Below are positions 38,398 through 49,200 of a stretch of DNA of 64,000 bases, piece by piece. How positions within the stretch are numbered: the stretch's first letter is position 1; each line of letters begins with the position of its first letter. Both the position numbers and the translations under genes were made by a program. The notes under the pieces were generated by a model. That model was not told the DNA's origin, ran no database searches, and saw only the letters and a list, made by a program, of their open reading frames with translations. This DNA comes from Branchiostoma floridae. Its lineage: Eukaryota > Chordata > Leptocardii > Amphioxiformes > Branchiostomatidae. Location: contig NC_049994.1 of NCBI RefSeq assembly GCF_000003815.2, positions 17,444,490-17,508,489 on the forward strand, written 5' to 3'.

Positions 38398-38619
38398 TAA
38401 CGCTAGTTCACCTTTATTCACGGGGTAACCATTATCCGTTGTATTCAACTCCAGGGTATTTCGAGATATCTAGTCGATGGACGGTGGTCTCAAACTGCAT
38501 TATATTGAAAAAACAAATGCAATTTGAAACTACCGTCCATCAATGTGATATCCCTAAGTATCCTGTTTTTAGGTACAACGGATATAGGTTACCCCGCGAA
38601 TAAAGGTGAACTAGCGTTA
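38398..38619. mobile_element. Foldback MITE, family C copy 2
   Basis: The ends TAACGCTAGTTCACCTTTAT and ATAAAGGTGAACTAGCGTTA are identical to those at 20393-20610. The interior folds through CGGGGTAACC/GGTTACCCCG and TGATGGACGGT/ACCGTCCATCA-like arms. Confidence 0.88.
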
Positions 38620-38954
38620 CATATATTGTAATAGTAGCCTTGCAGTATTGATCCAATCTTGCCTATGTTTTGAAATATTACTATGCAGTTCAAGGGGCTG
38701 TTGGTTTAACTATAGAGATTATGACCTAAAAAGCATTGCACATGCTGACAAAGGGAGTACATAGTCTCTGAACTAACATGAACACCTTGAACAATAATGT
38801 ATTTTCAATGAGAAGTTGAGCTATAAAACTGAATATCTTTCATTGAATAATGTTAAATCCAGATTTCTCTCTAAGTTTGAGACAAAAGACGATCACGATC
38901 TCATTTCCTCAGCTGACTGCAGTTCGCACATGTACCGCCAGAGGATGTCACTAT

Positions 38955-39205
38955 TCTTCAAATTTGGCGCGCTCCCCTGACCTCTGACCCCCAGCTGACC
39001 TAACTAAGCTTCACGTTTTGGTTCGCGTGAGCGCCAACTGATCAGAGATTCTCTAACCTACTTTACAGACAAAACCGACATTATGGTGGTACAATCCTGT
39101 ATACATCTCTGAGTAAGTCTTCATCTTTTTCCTCCGTTTGGTTATTTCTAGGCTTAGTTTGTAGAGAAAACTGCGAAGGTTTGGGGTCTGTTTTTGGCGG
39201 GACGG
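38955..39205. promoter_or_regulatory. Candidate promoter with two E2F-type sites
   Basis: TTTGGCGC at 38963-38970 and TTTTTGGCGGGA at 39191-39202 both match the E2F consensus. About 6.7 kb upstream of the first TIMELESS coding exon, this is a plausible start of that S-phase gene, but no exon-donor pair proves it. Confidence 0.35.
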
Positions 39206-40591
39206 GGAGTAGAAAATGGCCCCGGTTGTTTTGCTTTGTTGCTGCACATATATATCGCTCACGGCTGTAACAAAAACTGGGGAGAAATCTGCTGAAAGCT
39301 GAAATGATTTCGCCAAACGTTGTCTTATGTTTAAAGGATTTTTATTCTACCTTGACTCTTTCAACCTCCTTGTTCCAGGTGTACGAATTATTGATTATTT
39401 AATTTAATTAAACAATGGTTTTCGGTAGGCACATAATATTCATTTTATACTTATGTAGGTCAAGTAAACAAGCGGACATGTTATGTGATGGGAGTCGGTT
39501 TTCTCTGATATCTATAATTGTATTATTTTGTACGATATGAAGCTGCAAAGTCCTGCGGGTCTTTGCAAGAAATTGTAGAATAAGGGACTGTCCATTATGT
39601 ATTTTGAAGGGATGCAAATCGTTTGCCATGACCAAAAATTCCCTTGAAACTAAATGAAAAATTCATGTTATCCTTAATATGCTTAAAGTTACTCCCTCGT
39701 TTACTCCTATGCCCCTTCCATAATGGTTGTTAGTGATCAGTCCCTTGGATAAGGTAGATATGAATATAAACACCAAATATTTGAATATAAACATGAAATG
39801 TTTTTATTCACATGCAACATTGTGCTTCTGCATGTTGATGAGGCTCCAGTTCTTAGTGCGAGGTCTTTTAAGGTCATCATATTTGGCTGTTACTAATACA
39901 AGATGTTGGTTGATGTAAGTTCCGAAGTACCGTTTAACCAAGGAAATCAGTCTCAGATCCTACGCAATAGGCTTGTGTCTAGTGCAATTTAACACTATAG
40001 TATATATATCAGTTCAAACATGCTTTTGTCATCATCAAACATTGACTATTATTTGAACAAGTAGTTAGGGTACAGATTCAGGTCCAGACCTGAACCGAAA
40101 CCAGTGTACTGTGTATGTATACCGGTACCTAAAATTTGTGTAGGTACATGTAGCTCTACTTACATATCAGAAATTCACTTCAAAGTTACACATGCGCAGA
40201 AATCATGATTGAGCAGCTTGCCCATACTTGTAGCAAATCCTCTCATGCCTCTCAGATTTCCTGTTTTTTCCGTGACGCAGGCGTATGTTCATGGAACGTG
40301 TTTCGGGCAGTGGTCGTCTTAGCCGCACGGCCGCAAGCACGTTTCCCAACCTGCCGTAGACTAGAGGCTTTAGCTTGTTATTTGATCTATTTTGTGCAAA
40401 GCCTTGTTTAATGGTACATAATGCTTTTATACAAATGTATGTACCTTGATGTCAAACCTACACCCACGTAAGAAGCTGTTGTATTGTGGGAAAAAGATAA
40501 GTAGTTTCCTCCTTTGTGGGGGCCGAATACGCAGTAACGTTAGTTCTTTTAAAACCTTACAAGGTGTGCACAATAACGTGATAACAGTGCT

Positions 40592-40924
40592 TAGGCCCAG
40601 GAAAAACTGTTTTCTGTTTCAGTCCTGGAAAAAATTAGGGGAGGTATGGCCAAAACTCTAGTGATATATTACAGAATGCATGAAGACACTTGTATTTCCA
40701 ATGTCAGAATTTAATTTTGTGCATAATGGTAACAAATCTGTGGATACATTCACCCTTCGTTAGGTAGGACAATAATTTATTTTTTTTATTTAATATAGGA
40801 AACAGGCTGAATAAAAATTCTAACTGGAAACTATGTGACTCCATTTCTCAACCTAAAGAAGGCTAGGGTCGACAGTTGTTTTTTTTAGGTAGGTCGGGAA
40901 ACAGGAAACATTTTTTCCTAGGCC
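40592..40924. mobile_element. Foldback MITE, family D copy 1
   Basis: The ends TAGGCCCAGGAAAAACTGTT and GAAACATTTTTTCCTAGGCC are inverted copies. Shared inner blocks (GAATGCATGAAGACACTTGT, GGCCAAAACTCTAGTGATA) match the copy at 55353-55634. Confidence 0.75.
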
Positions 40925-41569
40925 TTGAATTCTGCCGAGCCATTATTTTTCTGAGGATTACTTGCGGTAATCAGGATTTATTAAAGTTGAAAATTGGGGG
41001 ACTCATTCGGTAAAAGCCCTCAACATTTACAGCATTTCAATTCCCTACTAGTATATGTATAGTATACTGGAGTATATTTCATAAGTGTTTGCTTCTCTTG
41101 GTAGAATATATACATGCATCCAACTTCCAAGAAGGTTCTTTTTTGAACCTCCTTGGTGCATCAACTGTCAAAAATCTGGTGCACAGCTCTTATTTCGGTG
41201 TACAAAAGTAATATTCACCCAATTCGAGCCCTGGTTAAGTTACTAGTAGTCACGTTGGCATTGTGACTTCTCTACATTGGCTCAATCAGGATGACCTTCA
41301 TATAAGATTGATCAATTATCCTGAGTCGTGACTGACAGTCACTGAGTAAGTTAGAACTGAATAACATGACAGCCAAATAATTTGAATAGATAACCATTCT
41401 GAAAATGTCATGCACTTTGCTGACTGTAAAAAAAAACAACATCAAAATGACAGCCTTGATTATGTAAAGGGTAATTTGTTTCGATGTTCCTGGCTAGTTT
41501 TAGTTTTTCAAGTACATGTACTAGAATAAGCCATAAACAATAGTGGTTTGACTCTATAGATCTGTCATT

Positions 41570-41990
41570 CTGAAAAAGACATAGAAGAACTTTATTGCAC
41601 AACGATCGCAATACACGGTACAATGTATGGCAAAAAAAACAAAAACAAACTTAACATCCTAATTACTAAAACAAGTATTAAACATAGTACTACATATGCA
41701 GATTGTGAATATAGAATGAGATTTGACATTCTAATTTCTAGAACAACTAGAGCTAGCCTAAATCATTGATATTGTACTACAATCGAGTGGGGCTAATCTA
41801 ATGACAAAGCAGTCTTTTATATATTTATCTATTTTAGCACTGTGGGAGTTGTTACATCTGAATATATAATCAAATCTGTCTGTAGCATTGAGTCTCTTAA
41901 AATCTGTTGTACTTGATTTGAGGAATGTGAAATACTGAGTGTCAGTGACTCAGTCCTGTCATTTTCCACATGCCACGATTGAATTTGAAT
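41570..41990 (-). mobile_element. LINE 3' fragment
   Basis: The minus strand encodes FLKSSTTDFKRLNATDRFD then YIFRCNNSHSAKIDKYIKDC, the layout that follows the zinc knuckle at the end of many LINE RT proteins. The piece continues to GTGCAATAAAGT near 41600, a likely 3' end. Confidence 0.6.
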
Positions 41991-42532
41991 CCAATATAAT
42001 GAATGTTAAAATCTGTATGATTCTCCTACATCTAAATTGTCTTAGAAGAGATACTGTTGCTTTTCAGTTTTTGTGCTCTTCATGAGATTTCTTATAAAGG
42101 TATTGTATGAAATGCTGTAATGTTGGTTGAATGTCAAAGTAGTGTTGTTTTTTTCAGGCAGGGCTCTATTATTGTAGTGCACTTGGGTTGTGTGCCAGAT
42201 TTGAAGTGTTTTTCATATGTATTGAGTATTGGAAAAGAGCCCTCACTCCCATTGGCCTTAAACCATTGGCAGATCAGCTTTCTCTATTGAGGACGGATCG
42301 TTAAGCTTCTAATCCAGCATCACACTCTACATGTAGTTCTAGCCAGGATTTTTTTTTTACTAACTTTACTAGTGTAATGGTGAGGTAGCAGAGCTACCAA
42401 TCTAGGCATAGTGTTGAACTTGAATATGGGTCAAGGCAGTGAAGAGATGTTGAAAATGCAACTTAAAGGTAAAAACTTGCATTTGAAATCAGTTGTTGAC
42501 AGCTGTAGGTACCACCCTACAACAGGGCTCGA

Positions 42533-42869
42533 AATTCATATTTGGGATTAGGTGCACTGGTGCACCCAGCTTATAAAATTGGGTGCACCAAAAAAATTTT
42601 GGGTGCACCACTTAAATTCAAGTGATAACCTAATAATAAAACTTAGTTACAGTCTATCAAATCCTTAAACAAGTACCATGACAAACATATTATCTTTCTA
42701 ACACTTAGATGTCAAGAATATGATGTATACTAAGTGCACTTTGATATCTTTACATGCATGTGTCAAAAAATATTTGGGTGCACCCTGTGCACCCACAGAA
42801 AATAATTGGGTGCACAGTTCCAATTTTGGGTGCACCTGGGTGCACATGCACCCAATATTTCGAGCTCTG
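42533..42869. mobile_element. hAT-like MITE, family B-related (GGTGCAC variant)
   Basis: It starts CAGGGCTCGAAATTCATATT and ends AATATTTCGAGCTCTG, flanked by CTACAA on both sides. Its ends match family B, but its interior is built on GGGTGCACC motifs instead of ACCTGCA. A worn right end of the same kind lies near 41210-41235. Confidence 0.8.
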
Positions 42870-43026
42870 CTACAAGATTGATAAACAGATGAAAAATAAA
42901 GATGCGACTCACCGGCTGATAGTTAGAAATCATGATTGAGAGTAGATGTATTGCAACCAAAATGTCGTAATGAGCTTTCATTCTGCTCACTGACACGTAG
43001 ATTAGAAAAAAGTGTTGTACTGAATA

Positions 43027-43203
43027 CAGTCAAACCTGTCTATAGTGGCCACTCAAGGGACCGGACAAATGTGGCCACTATAGACAGGTGGCCTCTGTAT
43101 AGAGGTGGCAACTTGTAGATAAAATACCCAAGGGACCGACAAAAAGTAGCCACTATGGACAGGTGGCCCCTCTGTAGAGGTGGCCCCTAATACAGGTTTG
43201 ACT
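43027..43203. mobile_element. Foldback MITE with CAGTCAAACCTGT ends
   Basis: ACAGTCAAACCTGTCTATAG at the left and ACAGGTTTGACTAT at the right are inverted copies. The interior repeats GTGGCCACTATAGACAGGTGG with inverted variants. A diverged relative lies at about 48690-48855. The following LINE begins within 20 bp of the right end. Confidence 0.75.
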
Positions 43204-44893
43204 ATATAACTTTCAGTTGTAATGAAGTCCTCAAAGAGGGAGGAGATGCTGTCACAGCCAAACTGACAGAACTGATGCAAACGTTCTGGAAGGAGGGATC
43301 GGTGCCGCAGGACTTTAAGGACGCCAACATCATTCATCTCTACAAGCACAAGGGAGACAGAGCAGCATGCGACAACCATAGGGGAATCTCGCTGCTGAGT
43401 GCTGCTGGGAAAGTCATGGCCCGCATTGTCCTCAATCGCATCACACAGCACCTGCTGGATGACGTGGTGTCAGAAAGCCAGTGCGGCTTCAGAAGTAACA
43501 GAGGAACCATTGACATGGTATTTACACTTCGCCAAATCCAGGAAAAGTGTCGTGAACAAAATCAAAACCTGTACATCATGTTTGTGGACTTAACCAAGGC
43601 GTTTGACACAGTCAGCCGAGAGGGCCTGTGGTCAATCTTGTCTAAACTGGGATGTCCCCCAAAGTTCGTCAGCATCATCAGGTCATTCCACGATGGGATG
43701 ATGGCCCGTGTTGTGGGAAACGGCACAGTATCTGACTCATTCCCAATCACGAATGGAGTAAAACAGGGCTGTGTTATGGCACCCACTCTTTTCAGCCTCA
43801 TGTTTGCCACCATGCTGTTCAAGGCACTCTCTGCGACAGATGCCGGGATAACCATCCGCTACAGATGCGACGGTCGGGTCTTTGATCTACGGCGTCTGAA
43901 AGCAAAAACCAAGGTGCTGGAGGCCTTGGTGAGAGACTTTCTCTTTGCAGATGATTGCGCCCTCGCTGCTCTTAGCGAACCGGATCTGCAAGAGCTCGCT
44001 AACTGCCTATCAACAGCCAGCAAAGCCTTCGGGCTAACAATTAGCCTGAAGAAGACAGAAGTGATGCTTCAACCTGCGCCAGGAGTGTCACTAGCAGCTC
44101 CTCACATCATGATCGAAGGGACAGAGCTAAACAATGTAGAGAGCTTTACCTACCTGGGAAGTACACTGACCTCATGACTTTTACGAGATTGTCACTGAAG
44201 TGTCAAACAGGATTGCGAAAGCCGGCTCCTCCTTTGGTAGGCTCTGGAGCGGCTGTGGGGTGAACGTGGCATCAGACTTCAGACAAAGCTGGCAGTCTAC
44301 AAAGCAGTTGTTATCACAGCACTACTCTACAGCTGTGAAACATGGACACTGTACAAAAAGCAGCTGAAAGCTCTGGACAGATTTCACCTCCGCTGCCTGC
44401 GCAGAATTATGGGTATCTCCTGGACAGACAAGGTTCCCAACACAGAAGTGCTCCGTCGAGCAAACATGATGGGCATTGAAGCGCTCATCATGAAAGCTCA
44501 GCTGAGATGGGCTGGCCACGTGGTGCGTATGGACGAAGCACGACTCCCGAAGACAGTGTTCTACTGTGAGCTTGCTTCCGGCACAAGAAAGGTCGGACGT
44601 CCCTACAAGCGCTTCAAGGACTCACTGAAGTCGTCTCTCTCTGCATGCAACATTCCACACCGGGAATGGGAGGCCACTGCAATGGACAGATGCGCATGGC
44701 GTCATGCTGTCCATCAGGGAGTAAGAAACTTCGAAAACAACAGACTAAATGAGCTAGAAAAGAAACGACAAGAAAGGAAGGAGAAAGAGAAGGAGGGAAG
44801 ACCCACCCCCAGCACCGCTGTCGTGTGCCCGACATGCGGACGCATATGCGCCTCGGCCTTCGGCCTCCGGTCGCACCAGAGACGCCATTGAAG
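43204..44893 (+). pseudogene. Decayed LINE with RT and C-terminal zinc finger
   Basis: Frame 43275-44177 carries RT motifs: HRGISLLSAAGKVMARI, GFRSNRGTIDMVF, FVDLTKAFDTVSREGLW, GVKQGCVMAPTLF and FLFADD. It stops at 44175. The similarity resumes in other frames, first VSNRIAKAGSSFGRLW, then after a shift near 44265 RLQTKLAVYKAVVITALLYS and a frame 44409-44891 (LRWAGHVVRM ... RWAGH-type tail). The end is a C2H2-like finger, CPTCGRICASAFGLRSHQRRH. No endonuclease domain is present, so it is both 5'-truncated and broken. Clade not assigned. Confidence 0.85.
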
Positions 44894-45289
44894 TCTTCAT
44901 CGAAGTGACGATGGACATCCAACAACATCCTGTAATGAAGACTTGCACTCAGAATAAGCTAGTACATTGCAACCTCAATCAATAAATAGATGTTAGAATG
45001 TCCATTCTCTCCATTGTCCACCATTGAATGGAGCTTGTTATCTCATGTAAACCAGAAGGGGCCTCTTCGTTAGCTTTGAGTCTGAAAAACAATCGGATTT
45101 AGATAATGGGGTCTAAGAGGTGGCAGGTCGTTCAGTATAATTACATATGTACGGAATGTAACCACCTGGCACCCTGCTGGATAAGCTGGTGTGTTACACT
45201 GAAGAGTAATTATCACATCCTGTGTGGGAAATACCCACCTGTGGTGGGAAGACAAGTAAAGGCTGGTTAGGTAGACCCAAGGAGGTTAT

Positions 45290-45865
45290 ATTCAGTACTA
45301 TATACAGTACTAACACATATTTCTAACCCTGTTCCAGGTTAGTAAGTGAGTTTTAAATACCCGTATGACTGCCCTGTGAGTGTGACTCTACATGTATTTA
45401 CAGTACTAATACATATCTATACCCCTGTGTTCCAGGTTAGTAAGTGAGTTTTCAGACCCCGTATGGCTGCATGTGACTCTATGTACAGTACTAATACATA
45501 TCTATACCCCTGTGTTCCAGGTTAGTAAGTGAGTTTTAAGTCCCCGTATGGCTGCCCTGTGACTCTATAGACTTGTACATGATGACATTCATGTACTAAC
45601 ACATATTTCTAACCCTATGTTCCAGGTTAGTAAGTAAGTTTTAAGAACCCGTATGGCTGCCCTGTAACTCTATGTACAGTACATTATGACATGCATGTAC
45701 TAACACATATTTCTAACACTGTTCCAGGTTAGTAAGTAAGTTTTAAGACCCCGTATGGCTGACCTGTGACTCTATGGACAGTACATTATGACATGCATGT
45801 ACTAACACATATTTCTAACACTGTTCCAGGTTAGTAAGTGAGTTTTAAGACCCCGTATGGCTGCC
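45290..45865 (+). repeat. Five decoy copies of the TIMELESS exon 1 acceptor, 5' UTR and start
   Basis: Six acceptors of the form CTGTTCCAG or GTGTTCCAG followed by GTTAGTAAGTGAGTTTT lie near 45337, 45436, 45523, 45627, 45728 and 45830, about 87-104 bp apart. Each continues with CCCCGTATGGCTGCCCTGT and a version of ACTCTATGGACTTGTACATG. Only the sixth reads into the coding exon. In the others ATG and flanking bases are altered (e.g. CTATAGACTTG near 45570) and the downstream codons are missing. Confidence 0.9.
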
Positions 45866-45875
45866 CTGTAACTCT

Positions 45876-46170
45876 ATGGACTTGTACATGATGAACTGTG
45901 AGCTCTTGGCGACATGCAGTGCTTTGGGGTACTTGGAGGGGGACACTTACCACAAGGAGCCAGACTGCCATGGTAGGTACCGTCTTTATATAAGGAAAGG
46001 GCTTACTGATACAATACAATACAGTATATGGCTCATTTCGAAATGGCAACTATTTTATTTTCTTACTCTCACCTCTCAAATAGAAGTACCCCCTAGAATA
46101 AAAGTACCCCCTGGAGAAGTCTTCGAAATCTGATAAAATGTAAATAATGTTATTATTAATAATCTAAAGA

Positions 46171-46201
<31 letters not shown>

Positions 46202-49200
46202 TTGTATGTATGTTCGTGTACGTGCATGCCTGTGTTTGTACATGTATGTGTGAGTTTGTGTGTGCATATATTTGTGTTTGTGCATGTGTGTGTGGCTGTG
46301 TATGTCTGTGTGTATGTGTTTGTCTGTGTTTGCATGATCATGGAAGTGGTATTTTTGTGTTGTTTAGAACACCACTTACAGAAACTGTGAAGGACTTGAT
46401 CATTTGTGTACATGATGCGTACATGTACTCATTTATTCATTAATCAATGGTAAAAAACCCGACCTGTTACCTATGGCATAAGGATATGTTCTTCTGTGTG
46501 TGTTGAGTGTGATGGTGTGAGTTAAATGTTTGTGTTATTTACAACCCCACCTACAGAGACTGTGAAGGACCTGATTCGCTATCTGCGGCGCGAAGATGAG
46601 ACGCGCGACATCCGACAGCAGCTCGGAGCCAGCCAGATCGTACAGACGGACCTCATCCCGATTATCAGGCAGTACCACGATGACAAGCCGCTCTTCGAAA
46701 CCATCATCAGGTGGCATATTTTCTTCCTCTGGCAGTATTCTTTGAACTTTCGTTTCATCATACATTGGTAAAAAAAATAGACAGCACAAGGTGATGAGCT
46801 TTACACTATCAGCTGTTGAGAAGCGTCATTTTTTTTCACCATATTGTGAATAATAAGATTAATCTAGAGGTTATGACAGATTCGTAATGATTTTTCTTTC
46901 CTGTAATATGTACCATTCGTATCTGAGGCTCCACTGTAAGATATTACAAACTACTAATCTGGTCTACCTTGGCTGTACAATATTGAAATGAATACAATAG
47001 AAATTTGTGGACTGTTTTTTCCAGGTTGCTGGTTAACCTGACCCAGCCGGCCATCGTGTGCTTCGGGAAGGTTCCTAAGGATAAGATGTTCCGCCACTAC
47101 TTCTTAGACGTGGTCTCCTACTTACAGGGGTACAAGGTGGTAAGTACATGTAGGGTTCGTTCCTTAGACATGATCTTCTACTTACACTATGCTGCAAGGT
47201 GGTACATGTACAGTAAGTAGGGCTCCTTCCTTAGACATGGTCTCCTACTTACAGGGGTACAAGGTGGTAAGTACATGTAGGACCCATTCCTTAGACGTGG
47301 TCTCGTACTTATAGGGCTAAAATGTAGAGCTAGTTCCTTAGGTGCAGTAGCCTGGGTACCATCCGGATAGTAGTTCGCTCCTACGTTCGCTTCTGCTATC
47401 CGTCTGGAGATGTGCGCATTTAAACCGTTTGGCGGTAACGTCAGTTAATGAGCGAATGTTGGAATAGGTTCTAGAGTGCTTGTTCGATGACAAAGGGTTG
47501 CAATCTTTAGGACTGGTGTGGTCCACTGTTCATTGTACTTGTCAAAAGAGAGTTAGGGGAATAATATTATTCCCCTTATACAATGAACCTGTAAATACTG
47601 TACTTAGTGTCTGTCTTCTCTGTCATGACCAGTGGAAGATTATATTAGCTCTTCCATGAGCTCAACTGGTTTGAGATATGTTTTGTTTGTTACAAAGTGG
47701 CAATCTTATGCGAGACATTTTGCTTAACATCCATTTGTTCCATTTTCCAGGCATTTGCAGATGAGGAAGTGTGGACTGTCCTCAGCAGAAAACTCTATGA
47801 GCTCCTTCAACTGGTAGGTACTGTTCTTGAAGATATATTTATCATTTATGAACAGGCTATATAATACCAATAATTATACAAGGTCTTCTGAGGTCAGATT
47901 GTCAGTTAAGAAATTCTTTTTTTTTTTAAATGTGTATAAATTCTTGTGTGTGTAGTTTGTGTTCTTATGAATTCTTATAAATTCAATATCTGAAACTATG
48001 AAGTTGTTTTCTGAAAAATTCATAATAAAGTTTCCATTAACAAGTAAAAAAGGACAGTATATTAAATGTTAAGTATCCATTTTGTAACGTCCCTCAGGAT
48101 TGGGAGAACCGGCAGGAGGAGGACTCCATGCTGATAGAACGGATCCTCCTATTGGTCAGAAACATCCTGCATGTTCCAGCAGACCCTGAGGAGGAAAAGG
48201 TATGACAAGAAGAAAAAACAAAAGGTTTTTCTCAGAGTTACAGTCAAAACTAGGGGTGGGTACTGGTACAGAAAATTCAAGTCCAAGTCCAATTCAGGTC
48301 CAGAGGATCAGGTCCAGGTCAGAACCTGATCCTGGACCTGATTCAGTATGTGTAAACTTGTGAATGGACGATACTGAAAACAATGGTCCATTTTGCTACA
48401 AAGAAATCTGTTTTTTTGTAGGATTCGACTCCCACTGGCATTTTAAAATCCTACAATGCTAACTGCACCTGTACGATTGACTGTAAAACTTGGTAGAAAT
48501 TACTTAAGACCCTACTCTGCTTCGCCCTTGTTTTTTTCTTCGACCGGTAAGCCCCAAAACGTGTGAATACCTTATCATATAATCTGTTTATTGTCCAATA
48601 GATCCAACATCCGGTCCACCGTTTTTTCCGGACTGGTCCAGTAAGAAACAACAGTTTTGTACCAGTACACCGTACCGATACCAAGCCCTAGTCAAAACTA
48701 TTCAAGAACACAGTAGACTGGTCTATGCGGACAGGTGGTCACTATAGACAGGATTATTAGTGCTTGTGTCAATGGAAAAATTAAGGAACCAGCAAACAGG
48801 GGTCACAGTGGCCAGGTGGTCCTTATGTAGAGAGGGTCACTTGTACTGGTTTTATTATATCTGCTTATTAACAGATTTGAATATACTTTTTTTCAACAAT
48901 TGGTAATTCTGCTTCAGATGTTGCACTGAGAAGTCTTGAATATTGGCAAAGTTTCTTTTCTGTGAATTATGAATGAGGTTGTTGCAACAAATAAATAGAA
49001 TTAAGTTTGTGCTTTTTTATCGGCGGCTGATTGCGTGATGTTGTTTTTAACAGCGCACTGATGACGATGCTAGTGTGCATGACCAGGTGCTGTGGTAAGT
49101 CCTGCTGTTCTGCATTCATCCTTATTCTGGTCAGCTTTTCATTGATACACTGTATATCATCAGTTCACCGTTATTCGTGGGGTAACCTACATGTATATAC

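Larger units (their letters stand above)
37881..45289. other. Transposon-rich region upstream of TIMELESS
   Basis: No host exon was recognised. MITEs at 38398, 40592, 42533 and 43027 and LINE pieces at 41570 and 43207 account for about 3 kb. An untranslated first exon of TIMELESS should lie somewhere here, because the first coding exon has an acceptor before its ATG. Confidence 0.5.

Noticed and set aside
46076-46443. Cys/Val-rich and His/Thr-rich frames
   Set aside because: Translation of a TG/CA microsatellite.
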